From an uncultured Bacteroidales bacterium (GTDB taxonomy: Bacteria > Bacteroidota > Bacteroidia > Bacteroidales > FEN-979), in the NCBI GenBank assembly GCA_903945175.1, contig CAJAUM010000134.1:17450-81449 (forward strand): a DNA stretch of 64,000 nt. Direction: 5' to 3'. Both the position numbers and the translations under genes were made by a program. The notes under the pieces are model-generated. The model did not search any database. It was not told the DNA's origin and saw nothing but the letters and a program-made list of their open reading frames with translations. Below, one piece after another: positions 1-8,840 of this stretch. Positions within the stretch are counted from its first letter, which is position 1, and each line of letters opens with the position of its first letter.

Positions 1-1
1 C

Positions 2-355
2 ATCTATCTCCTGGATAAACATGAAGTCTGCACTGTCATTGGCCCTGATAACTTCTTGAATTTCCCTGAAGTACTCAAGACACTGGGTCCGCCCAGGCCG
101 GGTTTTCTTCCCTCCGTCATAAAAAAAATCCATCTCCTTTCCCAGTCCGGCGTACCCTATATTCCAGCTGAAGAGGGTGAACTCACGTCGACCCGGGTCC
201 ATGGATTTTCCTTTTCCGCTAATCTCCAGTTTAGATTTCAAATCAGGAGAAAATTCGGTAGCCGTCGTAAAAATAAGGAAGCCAAGGATTAGTATAACGA
301 GAAGTCCCAACAGCGCTCCTGAAATCCCTAAAAATATTCTAACCGGTTTTGACAT
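2..355 (-). CDS. Endonuclease/exonuclease/phosphatase-family protein, N-terminal part (cut by window edge)
   Basis: Reading the minus strand from the ATG at 355 gives an uninterrupted frame of 118 codons that runs off the left edge. Residues 6-30 form one hydrophobic segment, a membrane anchor or signal peptide. After it come FTLFSWNIGYAGLG and later FMFIQEID, the first two conserved blocks (the Asn of SWNIGY and the metal-binding Glu of QEID) of the EEP fold shared by DNase I, exonuclease III and inositol phosphatases. The catalytic His and Asp blocks lie outside the window, so the substrate cannot be judged. It is divergent from the GH3 gene. The start is the first ATG before the hydrophobic stretch. 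Confidence 0.75.
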   Translation of the reverse strand, partial: MSKPVRIFLGISGALLGLLVILILGFLIFTTATEFSPDLKSKLEISGKGKSMDPGRREFTLFSWNIGYAGLGKEMDFFYDGGKKTRPGRTQCLEYFREIQEVIRANDSADFMFIQEID

Positions 356-392
356 CAGGTCGGTATAAAAATCGAAAGTACACAATTTTTTT

Positions 393-400
393 TATCTTTA
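393..400 (+). promoter_or_regulatory. Possible -7 promoter element for the GH3 gene
   Basis: TATCTTTA matches 7 of 8 positions of the Bacteroidota -7 consensus TAnnTTTG and lies 31 bases before the GH3 ATG. I see no clear -33 TTTG. Confidence 0.35.
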
Positions 401-431
401 CCTTTTCTATCGTTCAATATATCCTTGACCA

Positions 432-1976
432 ATGCCAATTCTCGGGTCCCTCATCCGGAAAGCTTACGAACTTCGCCAGTTGCCCATTGATATTCTCAGC
501 ATCGATCCGGTACTTGAACAGAAAAAGGTATTGAAAAAATTATTATTAAAGGCCAGGAATACTGCATTTGGTGAGTTTTATAATTTCAACAGGATGGCCG
601 GCCGTAATGATTTTCGTGAACAGTTCAGCGTTTCGGTCCCTGTTCATGATTATAGCTCTATGTTTAAAAACTGGTGGTATCGCAGCCTCAATGGAGAACC
701 CTATGTTACCTGGCCAGGCCGGGTTAAGTATTTTGCCTTAACTTCCGGCACTTCGGAGGCCTCCTCAAAACATATCCCCGTTACCGCAGAGATGCTCCGC
801 GCCATCCAGAAAGCCAGCGTCCGCCAACTGGTTTCTGCGACAAAATATGACTTTCCAGATGAGTTTTATGAAAAGGGTGTTTTAATGATCGGGGGCAGTA
901 CCCATTTGAGTTACAACGGAACCTATTACCAGGGTGACTTGTCAGGCATCACAGCCGGCAGCATCCCATTTTGGTTTCAGCACTTTTATAAACCAGGGCG
1001 AAGGATTTCGCGGGAACAGGAGTGGTCTGTTAAATTGAACGAAATAGTTCGGAATGCGAAAGAATGGGATATCGGGATCATCGTGGGTGTTCCTGCATGG
1101 ATCCAGATCATTTTGGAAAAAATTATCGATTTTTATGGTGTCCGGACTATCCATGACATCTGGCCAAACCTCTCAGCTTATGTGCATAGCGGAGTCTCAT
1201 TTGAACCCTACATCAGGAGTTTCGAAAAATTACTCAGCCGGCCAATCCTGTTTAATGAAACCTATCTCGCTTCCGAGGGATACATCGCGTTTCAGCGACC
1301 CGGGAACCAGAAAACCATGGAATTGATCCTGGACAATGGCATTTATTACGAATTCATTCATTTTAATGACGATAACTTTGATAGCGAGGGGGATCTGAAA
1401 CCCAATCCTGAAACATGCACCATTGCAGATGTTGAGATAGGAAAAGAATATGCCCTTTTAATATCTACCTGTGCCGGGGCCTGGAGATACCTGATTGGAG
1501 ATACGATAAAATTCATTTCCAAGGAACGCTGCGAAATCATGCTCACCGGCCGCACCAAACAGTTCATCAGTCTTTGCGGGGAGCATGTATCACAGGATAA
1601 CCTCAACCGGGCTATCCGGATGTTCCAGGATGAATACAACGTGAAAATCAATGAGTATACCATCACCGGAATACGGTATGGCAATCTTTTTGCACATAAA
1701 TGGTATCTTGGATCCGATGATAAAATTGACCCGGGACTTGCTGCATCGAAGCTTGATGAATATCTCAAAATTTTGAACGACGACTACAGGGTTGAACGAA
1801 TTGAAGCCATTAAAAACGTTTCGGCAGAAGTATTACCTTTGCAGGTGTTTTATGACTGGATGAAGATCAGAGGGAAAGAAGGGGGCGCACATAAATTCCC
1901 CAGGGTGCTTAAAAACAGTCAGATGGATCAATGGATTATACATATTAACGCGTATAAATCACAGGCGAATACTTGA
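432..1976 (+). CDS. GH3-family acyl-acid-amido synthetase-like protein
   Basis: The 514-residue product belongs to the GH3 (auxin-responsive promoter) branch of the ANL adenylating enzymes. In plants these adenylate a carboxylic acid and join it to an amino acid; bacterial members are mostly uncharacterised. The phosphate-binding motif LTSGTSEASSKHIPVT is at residues 103-118. The middle block FNETYLASEG and the later YRLIGDTIKF-like segment (AWRYLIGDTIKFI) fit the family, as does the length. The last codons overlap the TTG start of the LysE-type gene, so the two are translationally coupled. Making an acyl-amino-acid conjugate that the neighbour exports is inference only. Confidence 0.85.
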   Translation: MPILGSLIRKAYELRQLPIDILSIDPVLEQKKVLKKLLLKARNTAFGEFYNFNRMAGRNDFREQFSVSVPVHDYSSMFKNWWYRSLNGEPYVTWPGRVKYFALTSGTSEASSKHIPVTAEMLRAIQKASVRQLVSATKYDFPDEFYEKGVLMIGGSTHLSYNGTYYQGDLSGITAGSIPFWFQHFYKPGRRISREQEWSVKLNEIVRNAKEWDIGIIVGVPAWIQIILEKIIDFYGVRTIHDIWPNLSAYVHSGVSFEPYIRSFEKLLSRPILFNETYLASEGYIAFQRPGNQKTMELILDNGIYYEFIHFNDDNFDSEGDLKPNPETCTIADVEIGKEYALLISTCAGAWRYLIGDTIKFISKERCEIMLTGRTKQFISLCGEHVSQDNLNRAIRMFQDEYNVKINEYTITGIRYGNLFAHKWYLGSDDKIDPGLAASKLDEYLKILNDDYRVERIEAIKNVSAEVLPLQVFYDWMKIRGKEGGAHKFPRVLKNSQMDQWIIHINAYKSQANT

Positions 1977-2647
1977 GCTCGGTTTTACATCCACTGTTTG
2001 AAGGCATTATTTTAGGCCTTACTGTCGCCATATCCCTTGGCCCTGCATTGTTTGCTTTGTTGCAAACCAGTATCAAACATGGTGTTAAAATCGGAATATT
2101 CCTTGCAGCTGGCATATTCACAAGCGACCTCACCCTGGTTGTCGGATTTTATTATGGTGCGGCACAGATTGTCACCGACCCAAGGTATCATCTGGTGCTT
2201 GGTATCATCGGCGGCATCGTGATGTCCATTTTCGGAATCTATACCTTTTTTAAAAAGGTTCCACTTACAGAACAGGTCGAAGCCATTGATGAAATTAAGG
2301 TCAAGAAAAAAGGCCCCTTTCCCTACTTTTTCAAAGGATTCATCCTGAACCTTGCCAATCCCTTCCTCTGGGTTTTTTGGATCACTTCGATGCTTGCCAT
2401 CAACGCAACCTATGGGGGAGATCAAAAATCTGTCGCCCTGTTTTTTGTTGGCAGCCTATCCGTAATCCTGATGACCGATATTTTGAAGGTTGTCCTTGCC
2501 AACAAGATCAAAATCGCCAATAATCCGCAAGTCAAATTATGGATGAACCGTATAGTGGGATTTCTCTTTATCATCATCGGAGCCTTTGTGATTTCAGGCT
2601 CACTGTTGGAATATTTTCGGGGAATTTCACTTCAGGTAGTCCCTTGA
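1973..2647 (+). CDS. LysE/RhtB-family amino-acid exporter
   Basis: The 224-residue product has the LysE layout: an N-terminal membrane segment with the hallmark GxxxxxxPGPxxL-like stretch (here GLTVAISLGPALFALLQT, residues 13-30), further membrane segments, and NPFLWVFW around residue 130. Family members export amino acids or derivatives across the cytoplasmic membrane. The start is a TTG that overlaps the TGA of the GH3 gene (TTGA), which implies coupled translation. No other plausible start precedes the first membrane segment. The substrate is unknown, but the coupling hints at the product of the GH3-like enzyme. Confidence 0.8.
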   Translation: MSSVLHPLFEGIILGLTVAISLGPALFALLQTSIKHGVKIGIFLAAGIFTSDLTLVVGFYYGAAQIVTDPRYHLVLGIIGGIVMSIFGIYTFFKKVPLTEQVEAIDEIKVKKKGPFPYFFKGFILNLANPFLWVFWITSMLAINATYGGDQKSVALFFVGSLSVILMTDILKVVLANKIKIANNPQVKLWMNRIVGFLFIIIGAFVISGSLLEYFRGISLQVVP

Positions 2648-2675
2648 TCCATTGATCGAATGGTTTGCCTTGATA

Positions 2676-3392
2676 TCAAATTAATTTAATCAGTTTCTCA
2701 AAATCCGTTTTGAAATTGGTGCCGATAGGGATCAGCCGGTCTTTAATCTTTACATGATTCCCCTCAATCAGGTCTACCCGTGACAATGCAATGATAAAGG
2801 ATTTGTGGATGCGCGGGAACAATTTGGATGGGAGTAAGGTTTCAATATTCTTCAGCGATTGATAACTGACAATCATTTTGTCAGTGGTATAAATTTTAAC
2901 ATAATCTCCAAGCGCTTCAATGTACAGGATGTCGTCAAGCGTAACCTTGTAGGTTTTTTTACTGGATTTAATGAAGATGAAACTCTCATCAGCCCTTTCC
3001 ACTGTTTTCATCTCAAAATGTGGTAATTCCCTGCTTTTTAGCAAATCTTCCACCTTTTGGATAGCTTTGTAAAAACGGTCAAAGGCAATTGGCTTCATCA
3101 AATAGTCAACCACGTCAAGTTCAAATCCCTGAATGGCAAATTCAGCATACGCCGTGGTGATGATTACCAGCGGCGGATTTATTAATGTTTTAAGGAAATC
3201 TATTCCGCTAATACGGGGCATATTGATATCCAGAAATAAAAGATCCACATCGGTATGATGTAACACATCAATGGCATCAACGGCATTGCTGCATTTTGAT
3301 ACAATTTCGAGAAAGGGAATATTCTCGGTATACCGCTCAATGACCCGCTGGGCCAATGGTTCATCATCTATGATTACGCATCGGATATTCAT
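2676..3392 (-). CDS. LytTR-family response regulator (pair 1)
   Basis: A 238-residue regulator with an N-terminal receiver domain (acidic pocket IIDDEP at residues 7-12, phospho-acceptor Asp55 in LLFLDINMP, conserved Lys in DYLMKPI near 110). A C-terminal LytTR DNA-binding domain starts near residue 135 (FIKSSKKTYKV, YIEALGDYVKIYT, RIHKSFII). It acts in the cytoplasm as the phosphorylated transcriptional partner of the kinase immediately upstream. Its ATG overlaps the kinase stop (3389-3392). The targets cannot be read from the sequence. Confidence 0.92.
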   Translation of the reverse strand: MNIRCVIIDDEPLAQRVIERYTENIPFLEIVSKCSNAVDAIDVLHHTDVDLLFLDINMPRISGIDFLKTLINPPLVIITTAYAEFAIQGFELDVVDYLMKPIAFDRFYKAIQKVEDLLKSRELPHFEMKTVERADESFIFIKSSKKTYKVTLDDILYIEALGDYVKIYTTDKMIVSYQSLKNIETLLPSKLFPRIHKSFIIALSRVDLIEGNHVKIKDRLIPIGTNFKTDFEKLIKLI

Positions 3393-4441
3393 AAAACTAC
3401 AATGGTTAATTCAACACGATAAAGCGTTTTTGTCTCAGTGATCTTCAGATCATACCGGCCATGATAAAGTAATTCAAGTCGCTTTTTTACATTTGAAAAA
3501 CCAAATCCCCCTGCCGGCTTCCGCTCAACCTCAGGATCTACCTTGTTTTCTATCATAAAGACCACACGATCTGTATGCTCCAGATTGAAAACAATGTGAA
3601 TATACGGATCATTTTTCATTTCCTTGGATCCGTGTTTAAATGCGTTTTCAATAAACGCAATAAACAAAAGCGGGGCAATGGCCAGATCAAAATTGCGGCC
3701 CCTCACTTCAAAATTCACCTTCAGGTTTTCATCGGCGCGAAGCCGTTCAAGGTACACGTAACTTTGCAGGAATTCCAGCTGTTTGACCATGGGAACCAGG
3801 TCGTCCTTTGACTCATAAATGATATACCGCATCAGGTCCGAAAGTTTCAATATCATCTCAGGCGCTTTGTCCGATTTGTCAAGACTTAAGGAGTAAAGGC
3901 TGTTGAGCGTATTGAAAAAGAAATGCGGATTTACCTGTGCTTTCAGTGCCCTGAGTTCAGCCTCAATTTTTTGCTTCTCAACCTCTTTCATCCGAAGTTC
4001 CACATCCTGCAATGTAATTGAATCACGCATGACCTCCAGCAAGGTTGATACCACGAGGAATAACAAAATCAGAATAAACTCCGCAACGAACTCAGCCAAA
4101 AAATTCGGGTGGCTTCCTCCTTCGAAAAAATAGGTGACATAATAATTCAGCAAGATAAAAAGCAGAATATTGGCCACCTCAAGAATGCCAAACAGGAGGA
4201 ATCTCCTTTTATTAAAAAAAACCGGAATCAGCCATAGCAGGTTGATATATACGGAGAGGGCTATAAAAGCAACCGTTATCAGAATACTTGCCGCCATCTG
4301 GAGGGTAATGCTGTAAAAATTAAAATCGCCCCGGGTGTAGATAAGCACAACCGTAAACAATACAATGCTGATGATCCAGAAAAGGAGATGTTGAATGATG
4401 AGGGGTCGTTTCCCTTTATGATAAAGATTGATAAGGTCCAT
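3389..4441 (-). CDS. LytS/YehU-type sensor histidine kinase (pair 1)
   Basis: A 350-residue membrane kinase. Four hydrophobic segments fall within residues 18-135, a coiled linker follows, and then comes the His_kinase domain with its phosphorylated histidine in QVNPHFFFNTLN (His173). The C-terminal ATPase part shows IAPLLFIAFIENAFKHG and GGFGFSNVKKRL. No extracytoplasmic sensor domain is present, so the signal is probably sensed in or near the membrane. It forms a two-gene operon with the LytTR regulator. A second, equivalent pair lies at 10.3-12.1 kb. Confidence 0.9.
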   Translation of the reverse strand: MDLINLYHKGKRPLIIQHLLFWIISIVLFTVVLIYTRGDFNFYSITLQMAASILITVAFIALSVYINLLWLIPVFFNKRRFLLFGILEVANILLFILLNYYVTYFFEGGSHPNFLAEFVAEFILILLFLVVSTLLEVMRDSITLQDVELRMKEVEKQKIEAELRALKAQVNPHFFFNTLNSLYSLSLDKSDKAPEMILKLSDLMRYIIYESKDDLVPMVKQLEFLQSYVYLERLRADENLKVNFEVRGRNFDLAIAPLLFIAFIENAFKHGSKEMKNDPYIHIVFNLEHTDRVVFMIENKVDPEVERKPAGGFGFSNVKKRLELLYHGRYDLKITETKTLYRVELTIVVL

Positions 4442-4714
4442 TGAAATGATTTTTTCGCAAATGTGCGCATTGATTTCCTGATTATCAATTTTTTTTGATA
4501 TCCCGACTAAAAAACGGGTTGAAAGCCTCTCTTTTAACCATGAGGTTGAGGGTGTTTTACCTGCCGATTTGATGCGATCATCGAGAATTTCACTGGTTGA
4601 TCAAAAAACAGGGATGTTTGCCGAAATTGTCACTAATATTGCCCCACGCTTCAAGGAAGCAGCCTGCGAAGAAAACTCAATGGTTATCATTCTCCAATTT
4701 AATAACATGCGTGT

Positions 4715-6907
4715 ATGAAAAATGTATCAATGAAAATCAAATTTGCCCTTATGGCAATGGTCTTTTGCATGACCTCGGTATCATTCAGTTATGCTGAAAA
4801 CCCGCCTGATGAAGGAATGTGGCTTCCAATGCTGCTTGAGCGCCTTAATTATGTTGATATGCAAAAAATGGGACTGCATCTCACAGCAGAGGAGTTATAC
4901 AGTATCAACCACAACAGCTTAAAAGATGCCATCGTTGGCCTTTCAAACGGTGGAGTGAATGGTTTTTTCTGCACCGCCGAAGTGGTCTCCCCACAGGGGC
5001 TCCTTTTCACAAACCACCACTGCGGTTTTGGGGCCGTTCAGGAACAGAGTACAACCGAACACGATTACCTGACCAACGGATTTTGGGCCATGTCAACAAA
5101 AGAGGAGTTGCCAAATGAAGGCATGTGTGCCTCTTTTTTGAAAAGAATTGAAAATGTGACCGACTCCATTATTCCCCTGTTATCGAATGATATGAAAGAG
5201 GCTGACAGGAGTAGTAAAATCCGTGAAATTTCAACGCGCATCCGTAAAAGGGCCGAAGAAAACGGAACCTTTGAAACCACCGTGAAGCCGTTCTATGGCG
5301 GCAATGAATTTTACCTTTTCGTATTCAAAACATTTAAAGATGTCAGGCTTGTGGGAGCTCCCCCCTCCTCGATCGGCAAATTTGGTGGTGATACCGACAA
5401 CTGGATGTGGCCTCGGCATACCGGAGATTTTACCGTTCTTCGGGTATACTCCGATAGCGCTGGAAACCCTGCAAAATATTCTGAAAATAACATTCCTTTG
5501 AAAGCTCCGTACCATCTGCCCATTAGCCTGAAAGGTATCAAGAAAAATGATTTTGCCATGATCTGGGGTTACCCGGGCCGTACCTCTCGCTATCTTACCT
5601 CCTACGGAACGGAATTCAACATGAATGTGCTCTATCCTACCCTGGTAAAGCTCTATGGAAAAAAACTCGAGGTAATGAAAGAACGCATGGATGTGGATAA
5701 TGCTGTTAAAATTGCCTATGCCGCAAACTATTACGGCATTTCCAACTCCTGGAAAAACTTTATTGGCCAGACCAAAATGCTGAAACGGAATAAAGTGGAA
5801 TTGAAAAAGAGGGCGATTGAAGAAAAATTCATTGCCTGGTACAAGCAGGATTCTGCCCGTGAACAACAATACGGCAAGGTGCTTGATAATCTGAAAAGCA
5901 CCTATGATGGTTTGGCCAAAGCATCAATCCCGTTCTTTTATTCCAATGTTGGTGGCAATGGTCTTGATGTTGTAAAAATGGCTACCCAGTTCACCGGATT
6001 AAAAAGCGCACTGGAAAAGAAAAACAAAGAAGCCATCAAATTAGCACAGGAAGATGCCCGTACTGCTGTGAAAGAACATTTTAAGGAATGGGATCTGGCA
6101 ATCGAAAAGAATACAATGATTGCGTTACTTAAAATGTACAGTAACGATGTACCCAAAGAACAGCTTCCATCCATTTTTGCTGTGATTGAAAAAGATTACA
6201 AGAACGATTTTAACGCCTTTGCCACCGAGGTTTATGCAACATCCGTATTCGCAACGGCCGAATCGGCTAATAAATTTATCGAAAAACCCAGTCTGAAAGT
6301 TTATAAAAAAGATCTGGGATGGATGCTTAAGGAATCTATTTCAGAAGTCTCGGGCAAATATGCTCCAATGTACACCTCCGCTCAGGGAAATGCTGGATTA
6401 TATAACCGTTTATTTGTCGCAGGACTGCGTGAAATGGATCCGAACCTTGTGAAATACCCTGATGCCAATTCGACCACGCGTATGACCTATGGCAGCGTTC
6501 TTGATTATTACCCCGCCGATGCCATTCATTATGATTTTGTCACCACGCTCAACGGGGTTATGCAAAAGGAAGATCCTGACAATGAAGAATTTATTGTTGA
6601 TAAAAAACTGAAAGAACTCTTCAAGGCAAAGGATTATGGTCCTTATGGTGAGAACGGAGAAATGATCACCTGCTTTCTGACCACCAATGATATCACCGGG
6701 GGAAATTCCGGAAGCCCGGTAATCAATGGCGATGGACAACTCATCGGCATTGCTTTCGACGGCAACTGGGAAGCCATGAGCGGGGATATCATGTTTGAAC
6801 CCGACCTGCAGCGCACCATCAATGTCGATATTCGATACGTGCTCTTTGTTATTGATAAATTTGCCGGTGCCAAGAACCTAATTGATGAAATGACCCTGGT
6901 AAAATAA
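4715..6907 (+). CDS. dpp7: S46-family dipeptidyl peptidase, DPP7 type
   Basis: A 730-residue exported serine peptidase that removes dipeptides from peptide N-termini in the periplasm. A signal peptide covers roughly residues 1-27 (an internal Met6 could also be the start). The chymotrypsin-like halves carry TNHHCGFGAVQ (His101/102) and GNSGSPVING (nucleophile Ser665). The S1-pocket position in FDGNWEAMSGD (about residue 683) is glycine. In characterised S46 enzymes Gly here marks DPP7 with hydrophobic P1 preference, whereas Arg marks DPP11 with Asp/Glu preference. TAATATTG at 4634-4641 is a possible weak -7 element. The gene ends at a bidirectional terminator. Confidence 0.92.
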   Translation: MKNVSMKIKFALMAMVFCMTSVSFSYAENPPDEGMWLPMLLERLNYVDMQKMGLHLTAEELYSINHNSLKDAIVGLSNGGVNGFFCTAEVVSPQGLLFTNHHCGFGAVQEQSTTEHDYLTNGFWAMSTKEELPNEGMCASFLKRIENVTDSIIPLLSNDMKEADRSSKIREISTRIRKRAEENGTFETTVKPFYGGNEFYLFVFKTFKDVRLVGAPPSSIGKFGGDTDNWMWPRHTGDFTVLRVYSDSAGNPAKYSENNIPLKAPYHLPISLKGIKKNDFAMIWGYPGRTSRYLTSYGTEFNMNVLYPTLVKLYGKKLEVMKERMDVDNAVKIAYAANYYGISNSWKNFIGQTKMLKRNKVELKKRAIEEKFIAWYKQDSAREQQYGKVLDNLKSTYDGLAKASIPFFYSNVGGNGLDVVKMATQFTGLKSALEKKNKEAIKLAQEDARTAVKEHFKEWDLAIEKNTMIALLKMYSNDVPKEQLPSIFAVIEKDYKNDFNAFATEVYATSVFATAESANKFIEKPSLKVYKKDLGWMLKESISEVSGKYAPMYTSAQGNAGLYNRLFVAGLREMDPNLVKYPDANSTTRMTYGSVLDYYPADAIHYDFVTTLNGVMQKEDPDNEEFIVDKKLKELFKAKDYGPYGENGEMITCFLTTNDITGGNSGSPVINGDGQLIGIAFDGNWEAMSGDIMFEPDLQRTINVDIRYVLFVIDKFAGAKNLIDEMTLVK

Positions 6908-6923
6908 AACCAATGACCAGGTG

Positions 6924-6963
6924 AAAGAGGCTGTTCCAAATAAATTGGAACAGCCTCTTTTTT
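6924..6963. terminator. Bidirectional intrinsic terminator
   Basis: A perfect 16-bp inverted repeat (6924-6939 with 6945-6960) has a 5-base loop, A-rich sequence on the left arm and a T run on the right. It lies between the converging peptidase gene and the sigma-factor operon, so it can stop transcription from both sides. Confidence 0.9.
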
Positions 6964-7561
6964 ATTTGCTGAAATCATCTTTCATCCGTCGGATCTTTTT
7001 ATAAATTGTCCGTTTGCTTTTGTCCCATTGCATCTTTCCGGCCCAGTAACCTACACCCGTTGCAACAATGTATACCATTATAAAAATCAAACCCGGAAGG
7101 ATGGAGCCTGGATAATACTTTTCAAATGAACTGGTTACGATAATACTACCACCCCATCCCATCAACACAAGCAGCGGCCCTGAAATAACAAGCTCCTGCC
7201 ATGTCCAGTAAGCATAGCGTCGCTCAGCCTCCCTGAGGAAGACCAGGGTAGGCGCAGTATAGTCGGTTTTTTTCTGCTTCAGGAACTTAAACAGGAAAAA
7301 TAAAAGTGAAAGCCCGAATCCTCCCGCCAGCATTGCATAGCCGGCCTGCATGGCCCCCTTTTGTAACTTCATTCCCGAAAGGTACAGAACGACAAAGAGA
7401 CCAAAAACCAGAATGATGCCTAGCAATACCTTGTTCTCCTGTTTGTCCTTTTCCTTCATTTCAGCAATCAGCTCCTGTAACGGATCGACTTTAACATCCT
7501 TCCTGTTTTTTACATCGATTGTATCTGCCTTCCCGGCAGGTTTGAAATCATCCAGTTCCAT
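6962..7561 (-). CDS. Membrane protein co-encoded with ECF sigma factor
   Basis: I do not recognise the family. The 199-residue protein has a charged cytoplasmic N-terminus of about 45 residues rich in Lys, Asp and Glu. Two hydrophobic segments follow (about 46-64 and 72-92), then two more (about 126-145 and 153-172), and a basic C-terminal tail. Its ATG overlaps the 3' end of the sigma gene by 14 bases, so the two are coupled. That position is where Bacteroidota ECF operons often keep an anti-sigma or membrane regulator. No zinc-binding HxxxCxxC motif is visible, so an anti-sigma role is only a possibility. Confidence 0.6.
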   Translation of the reverse strand: MELDDFKPAGKADTIDVKNRKDVKVDPLQELIAEMKEKDKQENKVLLGIILVFGLFVVLYLSGMKLQKGAMQAGYAMLAGGFGLSLLFFLFKFLKQKKTDYTAPTLVFLREAERRYAYWTWQELVISGPLLVLMGWGGSIIVTSSFEKYYPGSILPGLIFIMVYIVATGVGYWAGKMQWDKSKRTIYKKIRRMKDDFSK

Positions 7562-8090
7562 TTTGTTTTTCCTCCCATTCTTTTTTAATTTTTTCCTTTA
7601 TCCGGTGTATCCTTACCCGCAGGTTTGTTTCTGACATTCCGGTTACTTCTGCCATTTCCTTCGTAGAAAGATTTTCAAGGTACAGCGAAACCAGCGTGCG
7701 GTCAGCCATACTGAGATTTAACAAAAACTGTTGCAGAAAAATCATTTTATTCTCCTCAATGAAGTCATTTTCATTCCCGGCAGATTCGGGAATAAGTAAG
7801 ATCTCGGGATCGATGGTGCTTTCAATGAGATTATTGCGCTGATTCCTGCTGCGGATATGCGACAGGCATGTATTGACCGCCACCCGGTAAATCCAGGTGC
7901 TTAGCAACGAATTTCCTTTGAATGAATGCAGATTTTCCCAGATCCGGATCAGCGTCTCCTGGTAGGCATCGTTCCGGTCATCCCTGTCAATGAAAAAATA
8001 GTTGCAAATTCGAAAAATGCGCTGGTTGTTGTCCCCAATGGCGTTTCTGAAAAGGTGTTCCCGGTTCATGTTTTTCCTGTTTGCACCCAT
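7548..8090 (-). CDS. ECF-type RNA polymerase sigma factor
   Basis: The 180-residue protein has region 2 (RDDRNDAYQETLIRIWENLHSFKGNSLLSTWIYRVAVNTCLSHIR, about residues 35-80) and region 4 with a helix-turn-helix (STKEMAEVTGMSETNLRVRIHRIKEKIK, about 142-170), joined by a short linker. This is the sigma-70 ECF layout that redirects RNA polymerase to a small regulon. A second Met at codon 8 (8069) is an alternative start. It overlaps a downstream membrane-protein gene and lies 29 bases after another, which suggests one operon of three genes. The signal is unknown. Confidence 0.88.
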   Translation of the reverse strand: MGANRKNMNREHLFRNAIGDNNQRIFRICNYFFIDRDDRNDAYQETLIRIWENLHSFKGNSLLSTWIYRVAVNTCLSHIRSRNQRNNLIESTIDPEILLIPESAGNENDFIEENKMIFLQQFLLNLSMADRTLVSLYLENLSTKEMAEVTGMSETNLRVRIHRIKEKIKKEWEEKQNGTG

Positions 8091-8119
8091 TTGGATACAA
8101 ACAGGTTCGTTTTGTTACA

Positions 8120-8806
8120 TCAGGATGTGGTTTTTTCCTGTTTTTCTTTGCCCGAAACGACCATATATATCGTTGCAAAGGCAAGGCTGATCCAGATAGT
8201 TGCTGGAAACACGCCAACGATAAAGCAGATCAATCCGGCTATTGCGACAAAGAATGCCGTAATTCCCATGAGGAATATGGAACCGGTGTAACCTTTGGTC
8301 ATCTTCCAGCTTTTCCTTACGGCATCAACCGCCTCCATTTTTTCATCCATAACCAGGTAGGGAACAAATGAAAGCTTACAGGCAAAAATGATCCCGGGAA
8401 CGATCAACATAACGAACCCGGCACCGACAATGAGGAAAACCAAAACATTGGCCAAAAAAATGTTCGGGAACGACTGGTAGGCGAAAAAAATGTCCTGCAC
8501 CCTGAAGGGTTCGCCGCGCACGGCCTTCAGATATACCCATGAAGATCCATAACTGATCGGCATCAATACCAGAACACCATAAATGAAATTGAACAAACCC
8601 GTCGTGAAGGTGCCTGCAAACGCTTCATTGAACAGCAGTTGCGTAACACCCATCGGGGCTGAAAGCAGCATCTGAACAAGCAGGAGCAGAAGCAATTCCG
8701 GAAAATACTTTTTCAGAATTTCCCATCCATGTCCATAAGACCCTGATACACCCGCTTCGGGCATCTGGTGCTGATTATTAACACTTTTATTTTCTAACGT
8801 TTCCAT
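8120..8806 (-). CDS. Polytopic membrane protein of unknown function
   Basis: From the ATG at 8806 the product is 228 residues. A polar N-terminus of about 35 residues is followed by six likely hydrophobic segments (LLLLLLVQMLL near 45, FIYGVLVLMPISYGSS near 80, ANVLVFLIVGAGFVMLIVPGIIFA near 120, GSIFLMGITAFFVAIAGLICFIVGVF near 170, and others). The overall look resembles the DUF975/glycerophosphodiester-phosphodiesterase-type membrane domain, but I cannot assign it firmly. The frame is open upstream to 8911 but would overlap the next gene. TACCTTTA at 8893-8900 (minus strand) is a weak -7 candidate. It is probably co-transcribed with the ECF sigma gene. Confidence 0.6.
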   Translation of the reverse strand: METLENKSVNNQHQMPEAGVSGSYGHGWEILKKYFPELLLLLLVQMLLSAPMGVTQLLFNEAFAGTFTTGLFNFIYGVLVLMPISYGSSWVYLKAVRGEPFRVQDIFFAYQSFPNIFLANVLVFLIVGAGFVMLIVPGIIFACKLSFVPYLVMDEKMEAVDAVRKSWKMTKGYTGSIFLMGITAFFVAIAGLICFIVGVFPATIWISLAFATIYMVVSGKEKQEKTTS

Positions 8807-8840
8807 ACTGTTTTTTTTATGATTAAAAGTAATGGTTTTA

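Noticed and set aside
5231..5869. Minus-strand 212-codon frame opposite the S46 peptidase gene
   Set aside because: It lies wholly inside the conserved peptidase domain on the other strand and has no recognisable features or promoter.
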